A stretch of DNA of 64,000 nt from Pedobacter cryoconitis (GTDB taxonomy: Bacteria > Bacteroidota > Bacteroidia > Sphingobacteriales > Sphingobacteriaceae), in assembly GCF_014200605.1 (NCBI RefSeq), contig NZ_JACHCE010000008.1, positions 186,001 to 250,000 on the forward strand, read 5' to 3'. The stretch's first letter is position 1, and the number at the start of each line of letters is the position of its first letter. Of this stretch, positions 34,862 to 42,970 are shown piece by piece. The notes under the pieces were generated by a model. It did not search any database and was not told the origin of the DNA. It worked only from the letters and a program-made list of their open reading frames with translations. The position numbers and the translations under genes were made by a program.

Positions 34862-37147
34862 TTACCTGTAAAAATCTTTAGCATTCACATCCCCGCGTTT
34901 TCCTGATGGGTCCTGAACTTCTAGTTTCAGGGTATATCCGCCGCCGCCTTCTAAGAATAACAATTCAAAAGTATGATACCCTTTTTTTAATGCGATCTGA
35001 GCAGATTTTTCAGTAGCGAAGTGCATGCCGTCATTATCGACAAGGACATTGCCGTCCATTTTTAATACACTGCCGTCGTCAGACCGGAGAAAAAATGTAT
35101 AAACCCCGGTTTGTTCTGCATAAAAATAGCCTTTGTGCCTGGTGGCAAACTGATCTGCTGTTTTTTCTATAGGAATCTCAATAGCAGAAGTCACTTTTTG
35201 AACTTCGAGATCTTTTTCATTGATTTCTTTAACCGCTTTGTATCCATGAGGATAATAGGAAAAGTTTAAACCCTTTTGCAAATCTTTTACTTTAGTGGGT
35301 TCGGCAGAGGTCTGTTTTTTATAATTGACCGTGTAAACTTCTCCACGTTTACCGGTTGTATTGAATGCAGCTAACTTAAACTGTACGGGACGACTGACCT
35401 GAATACGCTCGTTAAATACCGGGGATGACAGCAAGGGTAAAGAACCATTTGTAGTATAATGTATTTTAAATGCTGGAATAGGATTACTGATCCGCAGAGA
35501 TGCTGTATCAGTAAAAACACTGTTTAAACTAAAGCCTTTCAAATCCATGAACCTGTAATTGATATGCATAGCATCCAGCATAGGCAGTTGCATGACCACT
35601 CTGTTTTCAAAATTTTTCCAGTCTGCCGGTGTGCTGCTCCAGGCGATTTCTGACATCGCCATCATTCTTGGAAATATCATATATTCAAGACGTTGCTCAC
35701 TGGGAATAGTTTCTGTCCATGTGCAGGACTGAACGCCCTTAATAAGTTTTTGACCGGCTTTGCTTAGCTGAAAACCCAGCGGGTCAAACTGATATACTTT
35801 TTGTAAAGAATTGACGTCCTGCTGGGCATCAAAATAGCAATATTCGCCTGGTGCCATGATGATCTCATTTCCTTTTTCTGCGGCATGTTTTGGAGCATCC
35901 TTAACCCAGGTACGCCAGTACATCATCGTAGCTGTTTTTGATATTCCCCCATCAAGAATTTCATCCCATCCAATCATTTTTTTGTTTTTGCTGATCAGAA
36001 AACGCTCCATTCTATGCACAAAATAACTCTGGAGCTCATTTATGTTTTTCAGGCCTTCTTTCTTCATCAACGCTTCACATTCAGGAACATTTTTCCAACT
36101 GCTTTTTTCTACTTCATCCGCGCCTAAATGAATATACTGACTAGGGAAAAGTGCAGCTATTTCTGTAAATACATTTTCTGCAAAAGTGTAGGTGGTCTCT
36201 TTACATGGGCATAAAGGCTCAGAAAAACCTTTTCCCTGTCCGCCTTTTCCATTAGAGGTGAGCCATGGTAGTAAAGCTGTCGCAGCCATCATATGTCCGG
36301 GCATATCTATTTCCGGAATAATCTCAATTGATCTTGCCTGCGCATAGCTGATCAGGCCTTTGATCTCCTCCTGAGTATAAAAGCCCCCGTATTTCTTTAT
36401 CCCGTCAATCATCCTGAAATGTTTTTCTGGCAGGGCATAGTCCGGATTGTCTTTGGCTAATGCTAGACAAGTGGAGTCCTGATGATTGAGCATCCGCCAT
36501 GCACCCTGAGCGGTTAGCTCCGGATATTTTTTGATTTCTATACGCCAGCCCTGATCATCTGTAAGGTGTAAATGAAATTTGTTAAACTTATATAAGGCCA
36601 TCCTGTCTATCATCTTTTCAAGATAGGCAATGTCAAAAAAGTGGCGCGATACGTCTAAATGCATCCCTCTCCATTCGAAACGGGGAGCATCAGTGATTTC
36701 AACACAGGGAACGTGAAGTGTATTTAACGGGTGGCCTGCATATAAGGGGGCCCCAATTAGTTGTTTTAAAGTTGATACGGCGTAAAATGCACCTTCTGCT
36801 GTATTAGAGGTGATGATAACTGATCCGTTTTTTACTGAAAGTATATAACCGCCCTTTGGCAGTGCACTGTTACCGGTTTTAAGAATGATCTTTCCTGTGG
36901 TTTTTGCTGTTGCTGAACAATGTCCGGTCATGCTTTTAAGTTCGGCAGTAGCCGCATTAAATACAGAATTTGCAGGGCTGATAATTACCGTGTTTTTATA
37001 AAGCAGAAACTTTCCCGCTGCGGGCTTTAAGGTTGTGGGCTGCGGGATCACCGCATAACTGTTATTTACAGTTTGAGATTGTGAACCAGTCAGGTTAAGG
37101 AGCAGCAAAATAGGGAACGCAGCTAATGAAAATAGGTTGAACTTCAT
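34862..37147 (-). CDS. Beta-N-acetylhexosaminidase (GH20) with C-terminal PA14 domain
   Basis: A 761-residue secreted enzyme (signal peptide about 1-24). The GH20b N-terminal domain spans about 30-150 and the catalytic barrel about 155-510, with the Asp344-Glu345 catalytic pair in HLGADEVEKSSW. A chitobiase-type C-terminal module covers about 540-610 and a PA14 carbohydrate-binding domain about 628-757 (GYFYAEQTGVYTFFLRSDDGSVLKMDG). It removes terminal GlcNAc or GalNAc from glycans using substrate-assisted catalysis. The initial Met is preceded by a long inverted repeat at 37151-37186. No lipobox is evident. Confidence 0.95.
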   Translation of the reverse strand: MKFNLFSLAAFPILLLLNLTGSQSQTVNNSYAVIPQPTTLKPAAGKFLLYKNTVIISPANSVFNAATAELKSMTGHCSATAKTTGKIILKTGNSALPKGGYILSVKNGSVIITSNTAEGAFYAVSTLKQLIGAPLYAGHPLNTLHVPCVEITDAPRFEWRGMHLDVSRHFFDIAYLEKMIDRMALYKFNKFHLHLTDDQGWRIEIKKYPELTAQGAWRMLNHQDSTCLALAKDNPDYALPEKHFRMIDGIKKYGGFYTQEEIKGLISYAQARSIEIIPEIDMPGHMMAATALLPWLTSNGKGGQGKGFSEPLCPCKETTYTFAENVFTEIAALFPSQYIHLGADEVEKSSWKNVPECEALMKKEGLKNINELQSYFVHRMERFLISKNKKMIGWDEILDGGISKTATMMYWRTWVKDAPKHAAEKGNEIIMAPGEYCYFDAQQDVNSLQKVYQFDPLGFQLSKAGQKLIKGVQSCTWTETIPSEQRLEYMIFPRMMAMSEIAWSSTPADWKNFENRVVMQLPMLDAMHINYRFMDLKGFSLNSVFTDTASLRISNPIPAFKIHYTTNGSLPLLSSPVFNERIQVSRPVQFKLAAFNTTGKRGEVYTVNYKKQTSAEPTKVKDLQKGLNFSYYPHGYKAVKEINEKDLEVQKVTSAIEIPIEKTADQFATRHKGYFYAEQTGVYTFFLRSDDGSVLKMDGNVLVDNDGMHFATEKSAQIALKKGYHTFELLFLEGGGGYTLKLEVQDPSGKRGDVNAKDFYR

Positions 37148-37150
37148 TGT

Positions 37151-37186
37151 TAATTATATTTGGTGGCCTGAGACCAAATGTAATTA
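37151..37186 (-). promoter_or_regulatory. Long inverted repeat immediately upstream of the hexosaminidase start
   Basis: TAATTATATTTGGT (37151-37164) and ACCAAATGTAATTA (37173-37186) are complementary at 13 of 14 positions around an 8-nt spacer. The arms contain TTTGGT/ACCAAA half-sites. The repeat ends 3 bp before the hexosaminidase start codon, so it could be an operator or a hairpin at the ribosome-binding region. Confidence 0.5.
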
Positions 37187-37260
37187 AAACGTATTATTCG
37201 TGATTGGTAATTTATTAGCTGATATTATCTTTTTTCAATAGTTAACAGGGTGATATTTAA

Positions 37261-37935
37261 TTAACCATTCCAGGCAACTTCTGTAATATCATCATCTAAT
37301 TGGAGTTCTGCAATGATTTTTACGATGTCCTCTTTTGAAAAGCGATTGAATTTGAGAGATACAATAAAATCGGTATCCGCCTGTTCGACAATCATTGTGC
37401 TGATGTCCATATTGGTGTTTTCAAAGAAACGGCCAATGATGGTTACTGACTTTTCACGGTTGCTTGTGGTAATCCTGAGGCTTCGCTGGGCAAACCGTGC
37501 TGTAAATTTCTTTTCCAGTGGCTGTAACATCAGCAGTATAAAAATTGCCAGGCCTGTAGCTATAGCTGCTGCGAAATACATACCAGCACCAGATGCCAGG
37601 CCGATAGCCGCTACTGTCCATAGTCCGGAAGCTGTTGTTAAACCACGGATTATCCCTTGTTTTAAGAATAAAATGGTACCTGCACCAATAAACCCAATAC
37701 CACTAATGACCTGTGCTGCAATTCTGGATGGGTCAAGAACCACATTCGGCGTACCCAGAATATCAGTAAATCCATATACTGAAACCATCATGGTTAAAGA
37801 TGCACCTACACAAACCATCATATGCGTTCTTAAGCCCGCTGCCCAATCTTTACGTTCTCTTTCTAAACCAATAATTGCACCGAATAATGCAGCGAGAGCG
37901 AGACGGATAGTGATTTCGGACCAGGAAATATGCAT
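37261..37935 (-). CDS. MgtC/SapB-family membrane protein
   Basis: A 224-residue protein. The N-terminal domain (about 1-140) has four to five membrane helices with the signature GLERERKDWAAGLRTHMMVCVGA. The C-terminal domain (about 145-224) is an ACT-like cytoplasmic module. MgtC of Salmonella inhibits the F1Fo ATP synthase under low Mg2+; other homologues have unknown roles. It is divergent from the chromate transporter gene, with an inverted repeat in between (38004-38025). Confidence 0.92.
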   Translation of the reverse strand: MHISWSEITIRLALAALFGAIIGLERERKDWAAGLRTHMMVCVGASLTMMVSVYGFTDILGTPNVVLDPSRIAAQVISGIGFIGAGTILFLKQGIIRGLTTASGLWTVAAIGLASGAGMYFAAAIATGLAIFILLMLQPLEKKFTARFAQRSLRITTSNREKSVTIIGRFFENTNMDISTMIVEQADTDFIVSLKFNRFSKEDIVKIIAELQLDDDITEVAWNG

Positions 37936-38003
37936 AAGATAAATGAATTAAAATTGTTTTCTTGTTTTTACAACAAAACAAAACGATAAAGGTGTTTATA
38001 TAG

Positions 38004-38025
38004 CTTGTAACTTCATAATTACAAG
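38004..38025. promoter_or_regulatory. Inverted repeat in the mgtC-like/chrA divergent region
   Basis: CTTGTAA (38004-38010) and TTACAAG (38019-38025) form a perfect 7-bp inverted repeat with an 8-nt spacer, about midway between the divergent start codons. It may be an operator for one or both genes. No binding regulator is encoded next to it. Confidence 0.4.
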
Positions 38026-38133
38026 TCCTGTAAGTGGCTGATTATAAGTTCTGTTTATCGATCAGGAAAGGCCTGTTTATCTGCCCTGTAATTTGGTTAA
38101 AATCTGTGTTTTTCTTATCTTTAAGCTATATTG

Positions 38134-39456
38134 ATGGAGGAAAAACGATTGGGGAAACCCGAATTCAAAGAGGCTTTAAAATTTTGGTTTAAATTAGGCT
38201 GGATCAGTTTCGGTGGTACAGCGGGACACATCGCTTTAATGCATGATTTTTTGGTCGATAAGAAAAAATGGATCAGTAACAGCCGCTTTTTTCACGCCCT
38301 GAGTATCTGCATGCTTTTACCCGGGCCTGAGGCGCAGCAGTTAGCTATCTATATCGGGTGGCAGCTGCATGGCAAAAGGGGAGGATTGATAGCCGGGATA
38401 TTATTTGTTCTGCCTTCTATGTTTATCCTTTTAGGTTTAAGTATCGTTTATGTCTCCTATGGGAATTTACCCTGGATATATGCGATGTTTAATGGCTTAA
38501 AACCGGCAGTTATTGCTATAATTATCATTGCTTTATATAAAGTAGGACAAAAGTCACTGCGTAGTGTTTTACATTTTATCATAGCCGGTGCTGCTTTTGT
38601 CTGCATTTTCTTTTTTAATATTTCGCTGCTGCTCATCATTATAGGGACGATCATGCTGGCAATGATTATCCGGTATTTTAACCCTGGTTTGCTAAGTGAA
38701 ACAAGTAATTTACAAACAGATCAGGAAGTTAATGAACACGGTTATTATATCAATTCCTTTTCGGCTGCGCCTGGTGCAGGTTTTGAAATTAAACGATTGA
38801 TCAAACAACTCTTTGTTTTTATAGTTTTCTGGATTATCCCTTTAATTGCATTTTACTTTTTATCAAAGGATTTTGCCTTTTGGCAGCGATTGGTTTTGTT
38901 TTTTACACAAACCGCTTTCTTCACTATTGGCGGCTCGTATACGGTGTTGCCTTATGTGGCACAGTTTGCTGTAACTAAATTTGGCTGGCTTTCTAAAATG
39001 CAGATGGTAGATGGTTTTGCGCTGGCAGAGACTACGCCCGGCCCCTTAATTATTGTTGTAGGATTTGTTGGGTTTATGGCAGGGTTTAATCATTTTCACA
39101 GCTCTTTACTGATGGGGAGTATTGCGCTTGTGATCACTACTTTTTATACTTTCCTGCCTTGTTTTTTATTCATTTTTATTGGCGGACCATTAATTGAAAA
39201 GTCTCATGGCAATGAGGCTGTCGGCGGTATTCTAAAACTCGTTACCGCTGCTGTCGTTGGGGTTATCCTGAACCTGACTATTTTTTTAGGTAATGAGGTG
39301 ATCTTTCCGGGTGGAGTAAGTACCACTCACTTTGATGTTATTGCTTTGGCATGGGTGATAATTTCAATTTTTTTGATGCTTAAATTGAAATTAAACGTTG
39401 TATATCTTATTCTACTGAGCCTATTAGCAGGTTTATTGCGGTATGCTTTTTTTTAA
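38134..39456 (+). CDS. chrA: Chromate transporter, two-domain ChrA
   Basis: Begins at the ATG at 38134 rather than the in-frame TTG just before it; 440 residues. Two homologous CHR halves are visible, the first with KLGWISFGGTAGHIALMHDFLV and the second with FFTIGGSYTVLPYVAQFAV and LAETTPGPLIIVVGFVGFMAG. About ten membrane helices are present. ChrA proteins of the long type export chromate, probably by proton antiport. The 3' end overlaps the convergent SRPBCC gene by 24 bp. Confidence 0.93.
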   Translation: MEEKRLGKPEFKEALKFWFKLGWISFGGTAGHIALMHDFLVDKKKWISNSRFFHALSICMLLPGPEAQQLAIYIGWQLHGKRGGLIAGILFVLPSMFILLGLSIVYVSYGNLPWIYAMFNGLKPAVIAIIIIALYKVGQKSLRSVLHFIIAGAAFVCIFFFNISLLLIIIGTIMLAMIIRYFNPGLLSETSNLQTDQEVNEHGYYINSFSAAPGAGFEIKRLIKQLFVFIVFWIIPLIAFYFLSKDFAFWQRLVLFFTQTAFFTIGGSYTVLPYVAQFAVTKFGWLSKMQMVDGFALAETTPGPLIIVVGFVGFMAGFNHFHSSLLMGSIALVITTFYTFLPCFLFIFIGGPLIEKSHGNEAVGGILKLVTAAVVGVILNLTIFLGNEVIFPGGVSTTHFDVIALAWVIISIFLMLKLKLNVVYLILLSLLAGLLRYAFF

Positions 39457-39936
39457 GGTTGATAAGGGAAGTACTTCGCGGTTTTTGTCTTTTTCAGCGT
39501 ATTTTTTTAGAATTGTATTGCGTGCTGTCAAAAGATTTTCCATGTACTTTTGGAGAAATAAATAATCTGCAAGTTTTCCTAAAATACCTAATGGAGATAT
39601 GTAGATAAATACATCTGTCATCAGCGTCCCATTATCTTTTTCTTCAAATTTATGGATATGTTTAAAGGATTTAAATGCACCTTTTACCATTTCATCAGTA
39701 AAGGAATGTGGCTTTTCAAAAGCGGTGATCTTCGATGTTAATTCCTGAAAGAAGCCAAAATGTTTTGCCCGCCAGGTGACAGATTCTCCAGGTCCTATTA
39801 ATCCTGACATCTTTCCGGCAACGACTTTCTCCTTGGTCTGTTGAGTAGAAATCTGGTGCAGGTCAATATTTCTGGACAGGTCAAATACTTCTTCTGGCGT
39901 GGCTAAAATAAATGTATTGAGATAGATTGTTGGCAT
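39433..39936 (-). CDS. SRPBCC-family protein
   Basis: A 167-residue cytoplasmic protein of the START-like helix-grip fold: MPTIYLNTFILATPEEVFDLSRNIDLHQIS, GLIGPGESVTWRAKHFGFFQELTSKITAFEKPHSFTDEM, then FEEKDNGTLMTDVFIYISPLG and a long C-terminal helix. These proteins bind hydrophobic ligands. It resembles the cyclase/dehydrase-like subgroup often found in Bacteroidota, but the ligand is unknown. Its 3' end overlaps that of chrA. Confidence 0.85.
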   Translation of the reverse strand: MPTIYLNTFILATPEEVFDLSRNIDLHQISTQQTKEKVVAGKMSGLIGPGESVTWRAKHFGFFQELTSKITAFEKPHSFTDEMVKGAFKSFKHIHKFEEKDNGTLMTDVFIYISPLGILGKLADYLFLQKYMENLLTARNTILKKYAEKDKNREVLPLSTLKKSIPQ

Positions 39937-40034
39937 TAGATGGATAATTACTTGTTGTTTTTCTGATCGCGTTTCTATGCAAGTATATTATTTATTTCGA
40001 CAATTGCAGGGTAAAAAAATCCGGTGATCTCAAA

Positions 40035-40084
40035 TTATCGGCTATTCATATCAGTTATCACACAAGTTATCATCTTACGATAAC
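40035..40084. promoter_or_regulatory. TTATC/GATAA motif cluster upstream of the Nudix gene
   Basis: AGTTATCA occurs twice (40053-40060 and 40065-40072) with a 12-bp period, flanked by ATTATCG (40034-40040) and the reverse-oriented GATAAC (40079-40084). The cluster lies 64-114 bp upstream of the Nudix start and may be an operator array. Confidence 0.35.
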
Positions 40085-40147
40085 AGCTATCCCTTTATTA
40101 TTGCAATAGTTACCGCTCCTTATTCTGAAAAATATTAAATTAGCGAC

Positions 40148-40585
40148 ATGAGTAATGAAATGGTAACGCTGCATACTGCAGGACTAGTGGTGATCAAAGA
40201 AGGAAAATTACTGTTAGCTTTTAGTGGTAATAAAAACGCCTGGTATTTACCGGGAGGGAAAATTGATAGTGGTGAAACTTCTCAGCAGGCTATTCTAAGA
40301 GAGATCAGTGAAGAACTGAACCTGGAAATGAATCCGGAGCTGCTTAAATTTTATTGTCATATCACCGCGCCGGCTTATGGAGAAAATAAGAACATCCTGA
40401 TGGAGCAAGACTGCTTTATTTATGAGTTAACGGAAGAAATTGCAGCCAGTAATGAGATTGATGAAGTAGGGTATTTTGATTTGGAAACTTATCTGAAAGA
40501 ACCTGCTCAGGTGCCTGGTGTATTAACGCTTTTCAGCAGACTTGAAAAAGATGGTCTAATTTCAGGTGTGTTAAGTCCAATATGA
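40148..40585 (+). CDS. Nudix hydrolase
   Basis: A 145-residue protein containing a complete Nudix box GX5EX7REUXEEXGU-like: GGKIDSGETSQQAILREISEEL (about residues 37-58). The family hydrolyses nucleoside diphosphates linked to another moiety, including oxidised dNTPs, using Mg2+ bound by the box glutamates. The start of the next gene overlaps its stop as ATGA, so the two are translationally coupled. The exact substrate is unknown. Confidence 0.92.
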   Translation: MSNEMVTLHTAGLVVIKEGKLLLAFSGNKNAWYLPGGKIDSGETSQQAILREISEELNLEMNPELLKFYCHITAPAYGENKNILMEQDCFIYELTEEIAASNEIDEVGYFDLETYLKEPAQVPGVLTLFSRLEKDGLISGVLSPI

Positions 40586-41133
40586 TCATTTACCAGGTGA
40601 AAACCCCTGCAATGCTGTCTGAATTTGAAGTTACAACTATTTTGAAGCATTGGGAAGTAGACGATTGGCTCAATTTTACCTTAAAGGAATTTAATGAAAG
40701 ATTTGCTGATTCTGAGTTTCATCTGCTGACTGATAAAGATTCCAATATCCTTTGTGTAACACGCATCAATTTTGATTTTCATCTGGAGCTAAATCATGTT
40801 GTTTACAGGGTATCAGAATTAGTTGGTCTAGTCTCTGTGGAGAAGATGAAGGGCCATGCTAAACGGTTAATATCGGATGTTGTGCTCAATCTGAAAAATA
40901 GGGGGGTAGAATGCATTGGGTTTTGTGAAAGTGGGTTAAGGCCTTTTTACGAAAAATGCGGAACACCTGTCTTGTATGACCAGGCTCATTATCTTAAAGA
41001 AAAACCTTTAAGTGAAGAATTTGACCATCACACAGATGATGACATCCTGGATATCACTTTGTCTGCTCACTTACGTAATTTGCTAACTGGTTTAAACAAA
41101 GAGAATATAGGTTATATCTTATTTGAGGATTAG
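40582..41133 (+). CDS. GNAT-like acetyltransferase-fold protein
   Basis: A 183-residue protein. The central part, VYRVSELVGLVSVEKMKGHAKRLISDVVLNLKNRGVECIGFCESGLRPFYEKCGTPV, looks like the CoA-binding core of a GNAT acetyltransferase (beta4, pyrophosphate loop with an atypical V-x-K-x-K-G-H-A, and the FYEKCG element). It is coupled by an ATGA overlap to the upstream Nudix gene. A precise family is not recognised and the substrate is unknown. Confidence 0.65.
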   Translation: MIIYQVKTPAMLSEFEVTTILKHWEVDDWLNFTLKEFNERFADSEFHLLTDKDSNILCVTRINFDFHLELNHVVYRVSELVGLVSVEKMKGHAKRLISDVVLNLKNRGVECIGFCESGLRPFYEKCGTPVLYDQAHYLKEKPLSEEFDHHTDDDILDITLSAHLRNLLTGLNKENIGYILFED

Positions 41134-41200
41134 GCTCTTTTGCTTCCTGTATAATGTGATCTTTTAATTCTGATATGGAATTATCTTTTAATTTTGCAGG

Positions 41201-41779
41201 GTGGATGAAATCTTAAAGGAAATAAGGTCATGTATGGTTTGCAGGGATTATTTGCCTAATCTTCCAAAACCAGTTGTAAGAGCGGGCGTTAAATCTAAAA
41301 TTGTTATTATAGGACAGGCTCCCGGGCAAAAAGTTCAGAATAGCGGAATCCCATGGGATGATCAGAGTGGAAATGAGTTAAGAAGATGGCTTGGAGTTAG
41401 CAAAGAGCAGTTCTATGATGATCAGTTATTTGCGCTGATTCCAATGGGTTTTTGTTATCCCGGTAAAGGTATTTCGGGAGATCTGCCGCCACGGCCTGAA
41501 TGTGCGCCGTTGTGGCATCAATCCTTACTTAGTGAGATGAAGGAAGTTAAGCTGACGATACTTATAGGTCAGTATGCTCAGAATTATTATCTGAAAGACG
41601 TCAGCAAGAGATCGCTTACAGAAAGAGTGCGTCACTTTGATTTATACCTGCCGCTATTTCTGCCAGTTGTACATCCATCGCCGAGAAACAAGATCTGGCA
41701 AAAGAAAAACCCATGGTTTGAATTAGAAGTTGTGCCTTTCTTAAGAGGGATTGTAAGTGATTGTATCAAAATTTCTTAG
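41201..41779 (+). CDS. Uracil-DNA glycosylase family protein
   Basis: A 192-residue protein, with GTG as the apparent start at 41201. It begins with a Cys pair (CMVCRDY) that could form part of a metal or Fe-S site. Motif 1 is VIIGQAPGQKVQNSGIPWDDQSG and motif 2 VVHPSPRN, both typical of the UDG superfamily. UDG enzymes remove uracil or related bases from DNA. Substrate range in this subgroup is not established, and the family 4 or 5 cluster ligands are only partly evident. It is 67 bp downstream of the GNAT-like gene. Confidence 0.82.
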   Translation: MDEILKEIRSCMVCRDYLPNLPKPVVRAGVKSKIVIIGQAPGQKVQNSGIPWDDQSGNELRRWLGVSKEQFYDDQLFALIPMGFCYPGKGISGDLPPRPECAPLWHQSLLSEMKEVKLTILIGQYAQNYYLKDVSKRSLTERVRHFDLYLPLFLPVVHPSPRNKIWQKKNPWFELEVVPFLRGIVSDCIKIS

Positions 41780-41797
41780 TTTTAATCAGGGAGTGTT

Positions 41798-42433
41798 TTA
41801 TGAACTGTAGCCAGGCTGGCTGCTTTGCCGGTTGCGTTTGATTAAATAATGGTGCCACAGAAAATAGGTCGCAAGTGAGCGGAAGGGTTTCCATTTTTCA
41901 GAAAGTGCAAGCATTTCTTCTTTGTTTTTTGCGCCTGTTAATTCTTTTAGTGTATTCACGATTGCAATATCGCCAAGGGGCAGAATATCTTTAGCTCCTA
42001 AACAAAACATCAGGTAAACATCTGCAGTCCAGTGACCGATTCCTTTGATGCTGGTTAATTGCTTCCTGATTTCTACTTCATCCAGATTTGGGAATTCTTC
42101 CAGATCGATTTCTTTATAGAGTATGGCATTGGATAATTCACGCAGGTATTTTGATTTTTGCCGGCTTATCTGGCAATTTCTCATTTCATCGTCACTGATT
42201 TTCAGAATATTAGCTGGCGTAAACTCTTTGATATAACCTTCTAACTTTAAAAAATGCGCATGGGCAGAAGAAAGACTGACCTGTTGCTCTAATATGATTT
42301 TAGCTAAGGTCGTAAATCCTGGTGGCCTGGACCAGTTTGGAGGCGACTGATGCAGGTGATGTATTTCAGCGAATAGCTGATCAGTTTGAATAAGCAGGCT
42401 AATATCTTTTTCGTTGACAATAATACTACTCAT
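41798..42433 (-). CDS. DNA-3-methyladenine glycosylase (AlkA-like, HhH-GPD)
   Basis: A 211-residue HhH-GPD protein. The LEQQVSLSSAHAHF helix lies around residues 48-61, the helix-hairpin-helix SIKGIGHWTADVYLMF at 128-143 and the catalytic Asp155 in LPLGDIAIV. The Fe-S cluster of EndoIII is absent, as expected for the AlkA side. It excises alkylated purines such as 3-methyladenine. It converges with the uracil-DNA glycosylase gene, giving two base-excision enzymes side by side. Confidence 0.92.
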   Translation of the reverse strand: MSSIIVNEKDISLLIQTDQLFAEIHHLHQSPPNWSRPPGFTTLAKIILEQQVSLSSAHAHFLKLEGYIKEFTPANILKISDDEMRNCQISRQKSKYLRELSNAILYKEIDLEEFPNLDEVEIRKQLTSIKGIGHWTADVYLMFCLGAKDILPLGDIAIVNTLKELTGAKNKEEMLALSEKWKPFRSLATYFLWHHYLIKRNRQSSQPGYSS

Positions 42434-42469
42434 AACGATAATCTAATGACTGTTTTAACAGAGCGTGTG

Positions 42470-42550
42470 TTTCAGGTTAAACTAACAAATTGAATGTTTC
42501 AGGGTAAACTAAAGGTTCAGCACTAAAAGTTCAGCATTAAAGGTTCAGCG
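42470..42550. repeat. Short direct repeats overlapping the thioesterase stop
   Basis: Two 16-bp copies TTTCAGGTTAAACTAA and TTTCAGGGTAAACTAA (42470-42485 and 42497-42512, one mismatch) are followed by three 14-bp copies of CTAAAGGTTCAGCA-type sequence (42509-42522, 42523-42536, 42537-42550). The last copy contains the final codons and stop of the thioesterase gene. It looks like local slippage duplication. Confidence 0.8.
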
Positions 42551-42929
42551 TGTCAAAAATCTCTCCTCTGCTTAATTTGTCATTGATTTTAGCGATGACT
42601 TCAACTTTGCCTTTCAGACATAAAGCATGATCTGATAAGCGAAAGATATCTTCAAAAAATATAAGTTTCACACCTTGTCTTTCTATCTTTAGTTTCACAA
42701 GAAAGGTATCTCCGGAAGTGAGCGATCTCTTAAAATCCATTTCTATTCTGGAAACCATTAAAAGGATGCCATCTGCAGTGAGTTGTTTAAATGATATGTT
42801 TTTTGATTGCAGGTATTCGTGACGGGCATGTTCAAGATAGTTTTGATAGATAGCATTGTTTACAATGCCTTGTATATCACATTCATAATCTCTTACCTTG
42901 AGTTGAATTTCAAATATATAGTCTTGCAT
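42537..42929 (-). CDS. Acyl-CoA thioesterase, YbgC/4HBT-like
   Basis: A 130-residue HotDog-fold protein. The N-terminal signature YECDIQGIVNNAIYQNYLEHARHEYLQ corresponds to the YDxxG-V-N-Y-EexR pattern of 4-hydroxybenzoyl-CoA thioesterase-like enzymes, although the catalytic Asp aligns to D18 (ECD) rather than a YD pair. It would hydrolyse acyl-CoA thioesters in the cytoplasm. It starts 42 bp after the Imm22-like gene stop, with a hairpin in between, and its 3' end lies in short tandem repeats. Confidence 0.87.
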   Translation of the reverse strand: MQDYIFEIQLKVRDYECDIQGIVNNAIYQNYLEHARHEYLQSKNISFKQLTADGILLMVSRIEMDFKRSLTSGDTFLVKLKIERQGVKLIFFEDIFRLSDHALCLKGKVEVIAKINDKLSRGEIFDTLNL

Positions 42930-42951
42930 CTTTTGTAAATGTTGAAATAAT

Positions 42952-42965
42952 AGCCCCGAAGGGCT
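42952..42965 (-). terminator. Short UUCG-loop hairpin after the Imm22-like gene
   Basis: On the minus strand AGCCC-TTCG-GGGCT forms a 5-bp stem with a stable UUCG tetraloop, followed by ATTATTTC. It lies 6 bp past the stop of the 42971-43366 gene. The short T tract lowers confidence. Confidence 0.45.
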
Positions 42966-42970
42966 GCTTT

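Noticed and set aside
37313..37942. 209-codon plus-strand open frame over the MgtC gene
   Set aside because: It is antisense to the conserved MgtC signature, and its sequence is biased toward Ile, Pro and Arg as expected for a shadow.
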